This document shows positions 1 to 11,654 of a DNA stretch of 64,000 nucleotides, piece by piece (within the stretch, counting starts at the first letter, position 1; each line of letters begins with the position of its first letter). The DNA lies in NCBI RefSeq assembly GCF_003573695.1, contig NC_039368.1, positions 81,730,374 through 81,794,373 of the forward strand, given 5' to 3'. The position numbers and the translations under genes were made by a program. Source of the stretch: Papaver somniferum (Eukaryota; Streptophyta; Magnoliopsida; Ranunculales; Papaveraceae). A model generated the notes under the pieces. The model was not told the DNA's origin. It did not search any database and saw only the letters and a list, made by a program, of their open reading frames with translations.

Positions 1-316
1 AGGAGGATAAATATATCACCGTAATATTACTTCAGAATTGTGATATAATTGAACTTTGGAGAAGATAATAATACTATGTTTCTGTATAACGACGATTAAG
101 AATATGTGTTTTCAAAGTTTTTATCGCTATGGATCTTCAACAACAACGATGTTGATTGCTGAGTTGAACACGTTCAGAATTATTGCAACTTAAAGTAACT
201 AAGAATTCAAGGAGTTGAAGAACTAAGGAAATCAAGCATGGTGGATTCTGGAGTTTTGACGCTTTATTGTTTAATCCATATGTATTGATATCATTAAAAT
301 TGACAAAGGGGGAGAT
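1..316 (+). mobile_element. 3' end of internal region of a SIRE-like Copia element
   Basis: This stretch is homologous to the last part of the better preserved element at 44236-52991, for example the shared text around 'atatatcaccgtaatatt' and 'ggatcttcaacaac'. It ends in the purine tract gacaaagggggagat (302-316), which directly precedes an LTR starting TGTTAGATC. It has no open frame of note. The 5' part of the element lies to the left of the window. Confidence 0.8.
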
Positions 317-1850
317 TGTTAGATCATTCCTCGATCGAAATCACAAGTGTTGCTATCTCAAATTTGTTTTCAAATTTAATTGTCAAAACTATATCTTGAT
401 TTCTACTCTATATTTAGTCAGTCTCGGATTAGGATAGAATTGTGAAATTGGGATTCAGATATCATTGCGTTCTACCATTTGAAGGCAACGGGAGCTTTGG
501 AGAACTTCAACATCAAAAGGGAAGTGAAGACTAAACGATTTATATCTCAAGTGTTCACATTTATATCTTTGAGACATTGTCACATGACTAAATTAGACAG
601 TACATGCATAATAGAAATTTCGAGTTAAGTTTATCTTATATCTCTTCTCGAAATATGACTACATAAGCTTAAAACAATTTGTTGATGAATTTGGTTTAGA
701 ACAAATAATTTTTTAAAACCTAATTATGTTCAAGATTTAATCATTTGAAAATAGCCTTGAACAGTGATATGTGTCGTTGATGTTAGTCGGGAATGTTTCA
801 TATTGATTATTATAGAGACATAGAACTACTGTTAAGGTGGATACAAGACAGTATGCATACCAGTTCACATAATGGGAGAACTGTTATAAGTCCAAAGCCG
901 CAATGTACCCAGTAATGTACCGGCGTATCTATAATCCGGCAGCGACTTTTTGGTATCCATACCTTAAAAGTATGTTGATCGTGAACCAGGAAAGGTACGC
1001 ATACCTAGTATGCAAACCAGAAAAGATTTGTTGGTTTCAAAACCGGAAAGGTACGCATACCATAAAAGATCCGTGAGTTCCTGAACTTGTTTTTGTCTTA
1101 AGAGTATCCATACCTGACAAGAATATTCACGAACAGGTACAATACACGTATTTACCCCGTCGAATAGTTTCAGATGCAACAGAATCATTTCTGTGAGATA
1201 ATCGGCATTTGAGCAACTCTCTAAAAACACTAGCTAGACACTTTTGATCATATGTGTGATTCAAAAAAAAGTCTTAAAATGTTATATGAAAATGATTAAG
1301 CTTATTGTTTAATTGTCTAGTTTCGGATAACCTACATGAACAAGTCATTGTACACGATTCGGTTACGGTTCATCCTAACCAGAGTGTATGTTCTATTATG
1401 ATAATCTCAAGTCAAGTTTTTCATCTAACGGTGATTATTGATTGCTTGGGTCCAAATATATCTTAGTTTAAACCTAAAACAACCTTGGTCTTAAAAGTCT
1501 GTATATGGAGAACATTAAACAACTTTGATCTTTGAATCCATGACACTATTCTTGTATGTCCTAGTTGTAAACTAGAGTCGTCCTCTCCTTAAAATCCTTC
1601 TAGGGTTTAGCGACTAACAAAAATTCACCCGAGGATTCGTTAAGCCAGGTACAATTATCTTTATCTTGATAGTTCGAGTATCCTGATCTTTTTTTGATTG
1701 TTGAGCTGCTCACTCAAACAAGATAGATAGGAATCACAAAGTATCTTCGTCTTAGACTTTGTGATTCCACAAGTTTCGAATTGTGAGGTGAATAATAATC
1801 TTGTCCGCTCTTCGGGAGTCATAAGACCGGATGTTGAGGTTATCTAGAAT
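317..1850 (+). mobile_element. 3' LTR of SIRE-like Copia, truncated
   Basis: The LTR starts TGTTAGATCATTCC immediately after a purine tract, which corresponds to TGTTAGAGCATTGC in the copies at 44236 and 50667. Homology runs to the 'cttcgggagtcataagaccgg' segment near 1810-1835 and then stops, so about 0.8 kb of the 3' end is missing. The start and the purine tract are clear; the right boundary is approximate. It differs much more from the 44236 and 50667 LTRs than they do from each other, so it is probably an older insertion. Confidence 0.75.
840..1150 (+). repeat. Short dispersed repeat GGTACGCATACC in the Copia LTR
   Basis: Variants of ggtacgcatacc, ggtatccatacc and gtatgcatacc recur several times, separated by 'aaaccagaaaag'-like text. 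The position within the LTR corresponds to the roughly 100-base array in the solo LTR at 24935-25330, which uses a related GTACGCATAC core. Confidence 0.6.
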
Positions 1851-2091
1851 TTGTCTATTGCTATCGATTTTGTACCCCACCTCAAGAACCAAATGACGCT
1901 CTAAACTTGGATATTCTGACGAATATTTGCTCCAAAATTTGTTTAGGTCAAGGTCCCTCAACCTGATCACAGGGGACTCAGGAAGTTTGCTTCACTTCAC
2001 TATTTTACTCAGAACTTTTTCACTTCAAATTTTAAAGTAGAAGAAGCATTTAAATTATCCCTCAACAATAAACGCATGCAACAGACAAACT
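1851..2091. other. Unassigned sequence between repeats
   Basis: This is the sequence between the truncated Copia LTR and the next open frame. I see no gene or clear repeat boundary in it. Confidence 0.4.
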
Positions 2092-2331
2092 ATGGTTTAC
2101 AATCGGTTTGAAGAGGAGTCTAGAGTTTCCACTTTACTCATACGCGACTCATACTTTAGTCACATACTCGACGAACTGGTACAAATGGGTAAAGAATTTG
2201 ACAATGCGTCCTTGATGAAAAGTATTTGTCTACGTCTCTCTTACCACGTGTTAAAAGGGAATGATGTTTCGAAATATGATCCAAGAGATATCATCAAAAC
2301 ACTTGAAGGAGTTGTTGTTGACATTTTTTGA
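2092..2331 (+). pseudogene. Possible Copia gag-like remnant, 79 codons
   Basis: This short open frame contains DELVQMGKEFDNASLMKSI followed by DPRDIIKTLEGV. The spacing of a 'LxxMGKxFdnasLmksI' helix and a later 'IiktLEg' helix resembles the UBN2-type Gag domain of plant Copia elements. It has no upstream promoter, no zinc knuckle and no continuation, so it is at best a fragment. It could equally be a chance open frame. Confidence 0.25.
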
Positions 2332-5268
2332 ATTCCGGAGTTCAACTTCACATGGACTTATCACCGAAAAACAAGCTAAAAATCCTAAGTTTTTCCTAAC
2401 ATATGAAAGGAAAATCTTTTCTGTTATATAATTGTGGTCAACCACTGAAATCGGACGTCAAACAAAGTTTCTACAACCTCTGGAGCGAAGGCCGCGCAAG
2501 ATAGGAACTCATATTACGAATTTAACTTACGTTTTTCACTTACTCGCATACCTAACAGAGTCATTTAGGGTTTGCATCAAGTTCAAACTCATGGGGGTAT
2601 TCTTCCTTTACCAGATGCATACAAAAAAGTTCTGGGGAGGGAAGATATCAACCCTGAAGAAAATCATCCAGCAGAGGCCTACAGAAAATCTCTTGCTTCA
2701 TGTTCAGCTTCTTCACTTTGATCTTTACATATCGAGCCACCTGCTTAGCATGTACCAGCTCTTCATCTACCGTACGCTCCTCCAGATTAAGAACCTCTTT
2801 GAACTCAACTTACCCCGAAAGACTCTGACAGGATAGACCCATTCTCCCAACCACCTCACATTGAAGCGAAGATTCTCATGATGGTCATAAAGTTTCCAAG
2901 ATTACGAATCAAGGATGTTCATAGCTATCATCTTCAGAACACCAAATCCTCCAACAAGTGTGTCATCTGAACAAAGTCAACACTTGAATCAGGATAACAA
3001 CAGAGGACTACCTTACACTCAAGCTCATGTTCAATATAAGATCAATCATTCTTTCTTCAACATGAGTCTTGTAAGAAGTATCCGTGAGATCAACAAACAA
3101 ACAAAATATCAAACAAGGCTATATGAGAAAATTACATAAGTTAAAATCAAGGGAGCAATAACATAGACTAAAGTTTTGCTCGACAAGAATGCGTCAAGCC
3201 TCATGAAAAGTGAAGCCCGTCCTCGCGACTAGAGGCGTACCCTTATTTCAATAAACCTAATCCACGTATTTAAGGATTTTCATGAGTTTATAGGGTTTTA
3301 TATTTCCATGAAGAATCAAGAGAAGACATGATTTCCTCGTAACTAAGGGTAAAACGTATAGGCACGCCACAAACGCGTTTTGTCTCAAGCTAAAGAAGTT
3401 TAATTAAATCATAACACTCCAAGGGGTCGTTTCCTAAGAGTATCAATACATCAAGAGTACAAATGCAATAATAATTCCTTTCACAGGTACATCCTCACAT
3501 TCCAGCGCGACGACTTGAAAGATGATAACAATCCATAAGGAATTTCGGGGTACTTCCTAAAGAAAATATGTCCCCGTATGTCTTCCAAACAACGTACCAA
3601 AAGGGATCCTCAAACGGACAAGTGTGCTAGGATATGTGGCCCCGAAACCAAAGTAAGTGCAGTCTGAAAAACTCCTAAAATTGTATACGAGATTTCTGAA
3701 GATAAAAATCTACACGGATTTGATTATCCAAGCATACTCGGAATCAAATCATTCTTTTTGTATTAAAAAACTTTTCCTCTTATATTTCAAAGTTAGGGCT
3801 AGGGACTCAAATCAGAGTTTGTATGAAGAGTTTACATCCATTCTACCAAGTGTCTCAAAACTAAAGTTTTCTGACAAACATCCAAACGAAGAGTCGGAAT
3901 ACAAACAAAACGTGTGAAAGAATGATGTACCGACCTTCATACCTAGTGCACGCCCAAAAAAGTTGAAAAATAGTTCTATTTTCAATTCTAGCTCAAAAAG
4001 GAAACCATCAAGTAAAAGGAAAAGGATTTAGATCCAAAAGAGGAAATTAAAGGAATTCGGCTCAAATAAAGAAACCTACGGTTTCCCTTCTTCCAAAACC
4101 TCTCCAAACCGTTGCCAAGCCCCTCCCACCCGCATGGATGCTTTCCAAATCCATTGGTACTGACTCATTCTCTCGTAATTCCTCGGAAACACCAAAGTCG
4201 AAGATAATTACGGTTTTGATGAAAATAGCCCTAATTTCAAGAATTTGACAAAGAAAAGGATTTCTCCAAAAAAACGACGAGCTTCTCTCACTCACTTAGT
4301 CAGCCCTCATGGATGCCTCTCAACTATTTTATTATCTCACTTAGTCTTATAGATGAGCTCATAAGTTCTTTAGGTCTCCAAAGAAGAACGGAATTGAAAC
4401 TGAATCCAAAAACGCCGAATATCATAGAAAATGAAGGGAATTTAGCTCAAACAGGGAAGTTCAAGCTCATAATTTCCAAAAGCAGAACCGGACATGCGCC
4501 TCTCTCTCTATCTCTCTCAAGCCTTGAATATTTCTATAGAAGCTCACAGCCTCTCTGATGCCGAAGAAAAATCAAGCTCATAATGATTTTTGACGAAAAT
4601 ACCCTTAAGTTTCAAAAGTGGGTATTTTCGCTGAAAAAAGGTGTCTGATTGGTACAAAGGATTAAACAATCTCTCATACCACAAAGGGACAACCCCACAA
4701 GAGATATTTACGCCTACCCAGCCTCATAAAACCTTTCCAGAGTGTCTGAAGGAGTCAGACACAAACAAAGAAATTAGGGTTTAGGTGTAATACAAGCCTG
4801 AACTCAGAATCTGTATGTGATAAAGGCTCCCCAACTCAAAAGGGAATGCCTGTGTTTTCTCATGGATATTCACCAATATCAGGGCCATCCAGGAAGTCGT
4901 TCAAAACTCTCTCTTCCCCACATACTCGCATGTACAAAGTCGAAAGCTCAAAGGTGCATAGAAGAAAGAAATTAGGGTTTTGATCCAAAAAACCCTAATT
5001 CGCAAATATGGTCTCTCAAGACCGAAATTATATCTCATCAAGACTTCATTATCACGCCATTAATGCCTCCAACGCAAGCGACCAAAAGGATTCCAAGTCC
5101 AAATTCAATTTCAAGTTCAGAATCAGAACAAGCAAAGACTAAGCATCGATGGGGGACTCTGAAAGTTTAAAAGAACGAGGGGATTGTAATTTCGCATCTG
5201 AACGATTTGTCACTATCTATATACTCATCATAGAACAATCAAGTTTCTACTCTAAGTAGAGGACTTGA
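2332..5268. other. No recognisable gene; probably internal DNA of the LTR element ending at 7092
   Basis: Short open frames occur on both strands, but none shows a recognisable domain. Its position directly 5' of the purine tract and LTR start at 5254-5269 suggests it is internal DNA of that element, but I could not recognise gag or pol. The left end is not defined. Confidence 0.35.
5254..5268 (+). other. Polypurine-tract-like sequence before LTR
   Basis: The text aagtagaggacttga ends where TGTAGATGG begins. It closely resembles the tracts before the 3' LTRs of the two large elements (agcaggggacttaa before TGTTGATGG), which supports relating the three elements. Confidence 0.5.
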
Positions 5269-5398
5269 TGTAGATGGTACAATTTGGATAAGGGGGAAAA
5301 ATGTCATTTCAAGATCATATGACAAAACACAACTCTCGTGGGAGAGATTAAGACCTTGGCCCTCAAGGCACCCATACCCATGATTTCTAGTATACGTC

Positions 5399-5985
5399 CC
5401 CGTGAGACACTGCTGGTCATAATACCTTGATTCTTAACGCACATCCTCGACGAGATACTGCTGGTCACGTAGGTTCTATAAAGCGTAAAACGTCACTGAT
5501 AGACTTATGAACCATAACAACCACAATTACATCATGTCTTCGCGAAACGCAGATGGTTGTGATGCCATGACCCATACCCGACCTTGATACTCTATCTTCC
5601 CGATATATATGGACTCCTGCATTAGTTGTCGCTATCGAATTCAATATACATCGTCGACGAGATACGACTCGTCATGTACCCGACGAACTTATGACCCATA
5701 GCGGAGGCATACATGTCTCATATAAGAACGACTCACCCTATTTGAGGTTAAGGACTGATTCCTAGTACATCATCGCGAGATACACTGGTCATGTATATTA
5801 TAGGCTTTGACTCGACTTACTGAGGCTTCCGAATAATTTCTAGGACATCCCCGCGAGATACGCTGGTAATTCTGCCTCTGGGCCCTTTCGACAGATTCTT
5901 AAAATATCCTTTCGAGATACATTGGTCATGTCGGCCCGGATACAATTGACGCCTAGCATATCTTGCAAGATACGCTGGTCAAAGA
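5399..5985 (+). repeat. Dispersed minisatellite, core GAGATACGCTGGTCATGT
   Basis: Seven degenerate copies of a 'cgcgagatac(g)ctggtcatgt' core occur at about 5399, 5450, 5654, 5774, 5852, 5912 and 5965, with irregular spacers of about 50-200 bases. The core is not found elsewhere in the window. Confidence 0.7.
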
Positions 5986-6062
5986 CAAGTGAGCCGAAGT
6001 CTCACAGAGACATCATTAGACGTGCAAGTCTTCTTTTATCTCTCGAACATGTCCTAGATGAC

Positions 6063-6190
6063 TTAGGAGAGACTCAATTGCGTCAGCCAAATATCAGAAA
6101 AACTCAGTCGCGTCGGCCAAGTCTCAGACAACCTCATTCGCATCGGCCAAATCTCATACAACCTTAGTCGCGTCGGGCAAGTCTCAGATG
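6063..6190 (+). repeat. 30-base tandem repeat, about 4 units
   Basis: Units of the form actcagtcgcgtcggccaag plus tctcagacaa repeat with a 30-base period. The period is a multiple of three, so the run stays open in frame and reads as a 10-residue peptide repeat. I regard this as non-coding LTR minisatellite. Confidence 0.75.
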
Positions 6191-6844
6191 ACCTTATCCG
6201 AGCTGAGCCATCACCTCTGAAGATTCTTATACAAGCATAAGACTTAGGAACAAGCCTCACCTAAGGCTCAAGCATATTTCTCAGCGTCCCAAACATACTC
6301 ACGGCTAGTAAATTGGGTCTGAACTGTACATATCTATAAAAAAAACGTGGATAATCTCCCTTGAGCTCTGCATGCTCGAAAAAAGGACCCACAAGCAATA
6401 ATACAGTCTCCACGTGAGATATGTGACCGGCCGTGGAGATAGGGAGCTCAACCTCAGCTTCTCTAACACTTTACATACGAATTCTGAGGCATTCCATGTC
6501 TTTTCACGTGACTCATCCTAGTCATTCTCAAAAATCATAGAATACTTTTTTTTATCTTGGAAAACTCTGCTAAAGAGAATATTTTTATCTCTCAACAGGT
6601 CATCACAAAGGATAACTCAACTTCACACAAATGTGGGGATATCAATTAGAGTTTTTAGTTTAGGGGTCTATGACACGTGTGAAAAATACCTGACACATTT
6701 CTTACGACAGAAGAGAGTCAAGGAGGTGGGAAAATGAGATAAACTCAACCTAGTTTATCTCTATCTATTCCTGAAAAGGCGGGAGAAGTACTCCGCACGA
6801 CAAACAATCCCCACCTTCACTGACCCGAGATTATAGAATTCAAC

Positions 6845-6853
6845 TATAAATAG
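6845..6853 (+). promoter_or_regulatory. TATA box of LTR
   Basis: TATAAATAG lies in the same position, relative to the conserved 'ggggatatcaatt' block and the LTR end, as the TATAAATAG boxes at 16824, 55652 and 63681. Confidence 0.6.
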
Positions 6854-6936
6854 GTCATTATTTCTCCAAGCTAACATAAATTTCTCATAAACTCTCAAAG
6901 AGATTACGAATTCTCTGATCTCTCTCTTCATCTGCT

Positions 6937-6958
6937 CCCCCCCCCCCCCCCCCCCCCC
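6937..6958 (+). repeat. Poly-C run of 22
   Basis: Twenty-two uninterrupted C residues lie about 85 bases after the LTR TATA box. The length is likely to vary and to be error-prone in assembly. Confidence 0.95.
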
Positions 6959-7092
6959 AAGACCATCTCTAACCTCTCCTGTGATTGAAGCAGCCTTTGA
7001 ACGCCGATGTGCTGGTTTAGGCGAAGACTTTCAGTACACAACCTCCCTTAACTCACTTTCAGAAACTATAGAATCCCACTTTAACCTCTCAC

Positions 7093-7954
7093 CAAATTTA
7101 GATAACTACATATATGAAGTAGACGACCAAGTTATTGCATATAACATGATCAATACATAAATCGATCGAGCCATCTGCTCCTTTATCCGAGAAAAGATAT
7201 TTTTTTTTGCACTCCCTTGAATCTGAAAACCCTCTACTGGGTCTTAGTTTTACAATCCCAAGTGAATGAAAAAAAATTAAATTTGTACTCCTAGTAGAAA
7301 TATAAAGTGAAACGCCCAAGAGTGCATAACCGGATTTCGTAAATTTCTTGTAGTCATTTCTCACTTCTCTCTCACTTGCATACCGTTATTAGACTAGTAT
7401 ATACTCATTTAGAAAGACAGACGACACGAATGATGAGAGTTGCAAAAATTAAAGAGGAGATTGATGAACACTTGCATTATGTAAAAAATTTTGACAAGAA
7501 ATCAGACTCAGATTGCATCTAATTTTACCGATGCGCGATGTGAGGATCAAGAAGTTGGCAAACTTCAAGTTTGTTGTCTCACTTTTGGTTTCAAAACTTG
7601 TTCTTAATTGTGAAGATCAGAAATTTAAGAATACATTGATTTAACTGGTTGTTGTTTATCAATTATACGTTGATATTATCATTATATTAGGAACATTTAA
7701 TTCGTGTTTTGTTTTTAGTTTAAATTCAATTATGAATTTGTTGAAAACTAAAATTAGAGTTCATGTCTTCGGGAATTTTATTATAATTCGTTTTCAATGA
7801 TAAAATAATGAGTTGGATGCTTATTATCTCTTATTAGCTAGTGTTAGATCAATTCAATTTTTACGAGTATACACACCACATAGTAAATAATCTTTTTATT
7901 TTGCTCTGTATTTTTTACTTGGGGTCACTGATAACTTTTGGAGAAATTTAGCCA
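7093..7954. other. AT-rich intergenic DNA
   Basis: I see no gene or clear repeat here. It separates the LTR from the receptor-gene island. Confidence 0.5.
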
Positions 7955-8215
7955 AAATAATCAACTCCCTGATCTATATAGTATTACATCTGAAATGACA
8001 ATAAACGACCGCCACAAGTGAAATATAAAACTTTGGATAAACATTATTACCATCAAAATTCCCATATAAGAAGTTCTTCTTATAAGATGTCAAGTTCTTG
8101 GTTTCACATCAAGCGTATAGCAATATTTGGTTATCAGATTTCCATTCGAGTCCCATATCATAATGAATAAGTAAAGCTTTTTTCATTTTCATTTTCTTTG
8201 CTTAAGTTGAATTTT
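7955..8215 (-). pseudogene. Partial pseudogene of the malectin-LRR gene (exons 1-2)
   Basis: Read on the minus strand, this begins with an ATG and a 'gaaaaaagctttactt' leader matching exon 1 of the intact gene at 8599-11055. It then passes straight into exon 2 text (LEWKSDN, then the 'ttcttatatgggaattttgatgg' segment, then 'gtcatttcagatg'). Intron 1, the end of exon 1 and two internal blocks of exon 2 are missing, and there is an in-frame TGA shortly after LEWKSDN. The remainder of exon 2 and all later exons are absent. It cannot encode the receptor. It lies about 0.4 kb beyond the stop codon of the intact gene in the same orientation, so it looks like a decayed tandem duplicate. Confidence 0.8.
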
Positions 8216-8450
8216 GTGAAATGAAGAGTGTTTCTTGTTCTTTTAACTTTCTGTCTGGATATGTGAATAGGACCTTTTGAATTTTGATTAAAAGAAGGAC
8301 GTAACAACTTCATAAAGAGTAACTAGCTTGACTGACAGGTACAAGAATATTTATCTCGATTTCAATTCCACCTGAAATTCTTTAAACAATGTACACATGT
8401 AACAAACATTTATTTTCTGACACATAAGTTACACCGGATGGAACAGTAAA
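8216..8450 (-). repeat. Duplicated upstream region of the malectin-LRR gene
   Basis: The segment around 8320-8440 (tgactgacaggtacaaga ... cacataagttacacc) matches 11515-11610, upstream of the intact gene (agactgacaggtacaaga ... acacaagttacacc). Together with the exon fragment at 7955-8215 this shows that the duplicated block included promoter DNA. Confidence 0.65.
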
Positions 8451-8459
8451 AGTGAAAGA

Positions 8460-8465
8460 TTTATT
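8460..8465 (-). terminator. Polyadenylation signal AATAAA
   Basis: AATAAA on the minus strand lies about 135 bases after the stop codon of the gene at 8599-11055 and is preceded by a T-rich stretch. This is a normal distance for a plant 3' UTR. It supports the short stop at 8599 as a real gene end rather than a chance stop inside a longer gene. Confidence 0.6.
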
Positions 8466-8598
8466 ACAACAAAATATACTGTAAAAGTTTGGTCAAACAG
8501 ACTTTTTTTTCTCAAGGCCAGTCCGGGCCCTGGGGATGAAAACCTCAAGCACCAAACTACAGAAACAGCCCTTAATAATGGAAACTGGCATTATAAGA

Positions 8599-11055
8599 TT
8601 AGTTTTTGGCCTCTCCTGGAGTGCTTTCTCCATTCCTCTTCCTACAAAGTAAGCAAAGGATCACAATAGCTAAAAACAGAACAGCAGCCCCAACTGATAT
8701 ACCAATAATAATGCTTGTGCTGTAGCCTTTACTTTTTTCCTTGTCAAGATCCGGGTTTCCAGTGTAGCTGTGCGTCGAGAAAATTGAAGCATCGATAAGA
8801 ACAAAATTCTGCAGAAAAATGCTAACGCATACAGGAGAAATGAGAAACATACTTAAAACCCAAATTCTTATTTAGGAGAAGGCCCGAAGGAATAGTTCCA
8901 GACAACATATTGCCCTGCACGTACCTGCAACCATCATAAACAAGAATTCAGAACATAAAACATCCAGCCAATATCTATGCAATTCATATGAGGTGCTCTA
9001 AGATCTGTGAACTTACAATTGTTCCAATTTTGGTAGGTTCGTCAGAGATGAAGGCAGTTCTCCAATCAAGCGGTTATTCTCAAGATGGCTACAGTAAACA
9101 AATTTGTCAAACCCTCTGATATAATTCTAGCTTGAAAAATCCAATAGGAAACAGACTAGAACAGTGGCATTACATGATCTTTAAATCTTTACATGCAGTA
9201 AAATCCGGTATTGGACCGGCAAATGCATTTCCAGCAAGCCATCTGCACCACATATAATACATTACATTAACAACAGGATGAGAAATGCAACCATGAATTG
9301 AACAACCAGACGCGACCTAAGAACATATGGTAGTCTTACATCTCAGCTAATCCTTGCAACTTTGTGAACTCCAACGGAATGCTCCCTGCCAAATTTTTCT
9401 TAGACAAAATACTGCGGAAAAAGAAAGAGCAACAAGATTTACCTCTAGATAGTAAGGTTTCAAGCTACATATACTAGTTTACAAAATTAATCTACTGAAA
9501 AGCAAGAACAGAGAAAGTTCTTTGAGTACATTGAGGTAATCTTTGGTTGTGGGTCAGAGTTGCATCGCAGCCATGACCATGGAACAGGCAAGCATGGGTC
9601 ACCACCTTCTTTCGCCCAAAGAGCTGACAGGTGCTGTGAAGCTAAACTAGCCATAACCGTTGCTAGAAGTCATAAAAGCTTAATATTAGAAATGCAAGTA
9701 CTTCAAGATTGTTCAGTCTTTCAGATAGCAAACAACATTACCATCTATAGAGCCGGGGGTTATTTTCAAGTATTTGTTTATCTCTATAGCATTCAAGAGA
9801 GGTCCCCTTGTGGAACCAGAAGCTCTTCCAAATCCAAAATCGAATGCGAAGGGGAGCGATATGTTGGTATATCCTGGTTCATACAACTGATACTTTCCTT
9901 GGGCATTTTGTTGGATATCTACTATGGATTTGCTGACATCAGGCATGCCTGGGACTAACAATCTAAACTCTCTAGTATCATTCGGACTCAAATCTTCGAT
10001 TTCAGCAAAGTAAAAGACACCCCATCCAAAACCTGGGAAACCATCCAAGTTCAACCGGTAAGTTAACAACCCGTTTGTACCAACTACAGCCGTCTGCATC
10101 ACTTTCTCAGGAGGTCTTTCATCTTTATCTACGTTGACAGGCATATTAGTGGATACTTTCTTTGTTCCGGGAGCAACATTAATAGGGTAATTTGGTTTCT
10201 GCAGAGAGTCTGACAACCATAGTCTATCAAAAGGGTCATCCGGATACCTGAAATGATATCAAAATCAAGAACTTAGAACTTGGGAAATCAAGCTTAGAAA
10301 AAAGAGCGTCTTTGACCGTACAGATTGAAGCATACCTGATTGGATCTTGACTGAATGCACCAAAGTTTATTCTTGCGGACACGGCAAGAAAGAATTCAGT
10401 TTCATAGTCAGTTAAATAACTGGTACCTTTTAATGGCCGAACCTCGATAGTAGAGATAAATGGTTGCCCGGTTGTGGCATTGTATAAACACACACTAACT
10501 GTAGATGAATTAGTTAACAAAATCAATTCTCTAACCTCTACAGTATTAGCATCTGAAATGACAATCGTCGACCAATGAGTCGCTCCAAGCGAAATCTCAA
10601 ACTTTGGGAACACATTTTTACTATCAAAATTCCCATATAAGAAGGTTGTTCTTATAAGATACCGAGTCAGTGGGTTCACATCAAGTGTACAGCAATATTT
10701 TCTTTTATCTGCCGGGAAGTATCGCACTGACATGTATTGTCTCCGCCTCTCATTCGGAACTGATACTTTTGCCCGGTTACCAAACGAAAACCTCTGATCG
10801 GATTTCCATTCAAGTCCTATGCTGTCAGTGAAATTCTTTTTACCACCACAATCCAAGCTCAAGAAACCTGTGCAGTTCGATTTGAATATGCAATAAGTAT
10901 CAAGAATTGCGTACCCACTAAAAACTAAGAAAACATAAGATGATCAAACGATAAGAAGACTTGAATTTACCTGGCATTTGAGCATTATTAGTGGGAATGC
11001 AAAGAACCGAACAGATTGATATCACAATCAACAAGTAAAGCTTTTCCATTCTCAT
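8599..11055 (-). CDS. Malectin-like/LRR membrane receptor protein lacking a kinase
   Basis: Likely a cell-surface receptor or co-receptor. Exons, in coding order: 11055-10971, 10867-10336, 10247-9742, 9662-9530, 9411-9340, 9242-9174, 9088-9017, 8924-8853, 8767-8599. All introns are GT-AG, and the sum is 1710 bases, giving 569 residues in one frame. A signal peptide spans about 1-25. A malectin-like domain follows, with FLSLDCGGKKNFTDSIGLEW near its start and FRLLVPGMPDVSKS in its second half. WAKEGGDPC (390-398) is the usual motif before the repeats. Four LRRs (about 419-513) each match a 69- or 72-base exon. The membrane helix is 533-555, with a basic RKR stop-transfer after it. Exon order and text match the outer half of At1g67720-type LRR-I receptor kinases, but the protein ends 14 residues after the membrane, and no kinase exon is seen down to 7093. 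It may signal through a partner or act as a decoy; that is inference. The start follows a TATTTAAG box. Confidence 0.9.
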
Positions 11056-11102
11056 TTTCGTTTTCTTGGATTTTTAGTTGCAGACAGGATTTGATAATAA
11101 TT

Positions 11103-11110
11103 CTTAAATA
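11103..11110 (-). promoter_or_regulatory. TATA-like box of the malectin-LRR gene
   Basis: TATTTAAG on the minus strand lies about 48 bases before the chosen ATG at 11055, which leaves room for a short 5' UTR. A second AT-rich candidate (atttatatac, around 11271-11280) lies farther upstream. I prefer the nearer one because of its spacing. Confidence 0.4.
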
Positions 11111-11441
11111 GAGGAAATTCATCTCAACGTGCGGTATCTCCAAATTTTCTTAAAGATTCTTAAAGAAAGGAAATTCTTAATTGAAAAGCTTGGCTTTGTT
11201 CTTCCATCCAGCTACACTATCTTTAGCGTGCATTATCTCCGAATTCTTTTTCTTTGTTTCCCTGTTCTGTGTATATAAATTAATGATGATATGATTGCTT
11301 TTGCAGTGTATTTGGATTGTTTATATTTCTTATGGCTGATTCCTACAGATGATAAATATGATACATGTGGGGAAGTGTAGAATCAGTGGGTAGCTAGACA
11401 AACACTTTATTTTTTCTTTCTAATTCTTTCTCTTTTGTTTA

Positions 11442-11654
11442 TTAATTTTCTATCTTGATGAGTGGATTTATGATTTGGAACATTGATTTGTGAACAATTA
11501 ATAACACTTCACAATGAGTACTGACAGACTGACAGGTACAAGATTCGCACTGAATGCAGCGTGAAACTAATACAGTAACAATTTCATTTTTCCTTACACA
11601 AGTTACACCTTGGTAGGATGCTAGGTACCGATTATGCACCAATCTAAGGGGCAA
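11442..11654 (-). repeat. Upstream block shared with the pseudogene copy
   Basis: This block contains the agactgacaggtacaaga ... acacaagttacacc text that is repeated at 8320-8440. It marks the upstream limit of what can be recognised as the duplicated unit of the receptor gene. The DNA from 11655 to 11990 is AT-rich, with poly-A and poly-T runs and no gene. Confidence 0.55.

Larger units (their letters stand above)
5269..7092 (+). mobile_element. LTR related to the large non-coding elements (lineage 1)
   Basis: The start TGTAGATGG follows a purine tract. Near the 3' end the order of signals matches the LTRs of the elements at 14672 and 52992: a conserved 'tgtggggatatcaattagagttttta' block (6633-6660), a TATA box (6845), and then 'ctggtttaggcgaag' (7012-7026), which parallels 'cttggtttaggccg' in the other LTRs. 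The 5' half is full of minisatellites. The 3' boundary was set at the end of a 'cctctcacca' string and is uncertain by tens of bases. Confidence 0.5.

Noticed and set aside
7093..8590. Search for kinase exons downstream of the malectin-LRR gene
   Set aside because: Only the partial exon 1-2 pseudogene and AT-rich DNA were found; no kinase motif was seen on the minus strand.
9560..9958. A 132-residue plus-strand open frame
   Set aside because: It is antisense to exons 3 and 4 of the malectin-LRR gene, whose splice structure and protein similarity are clear.
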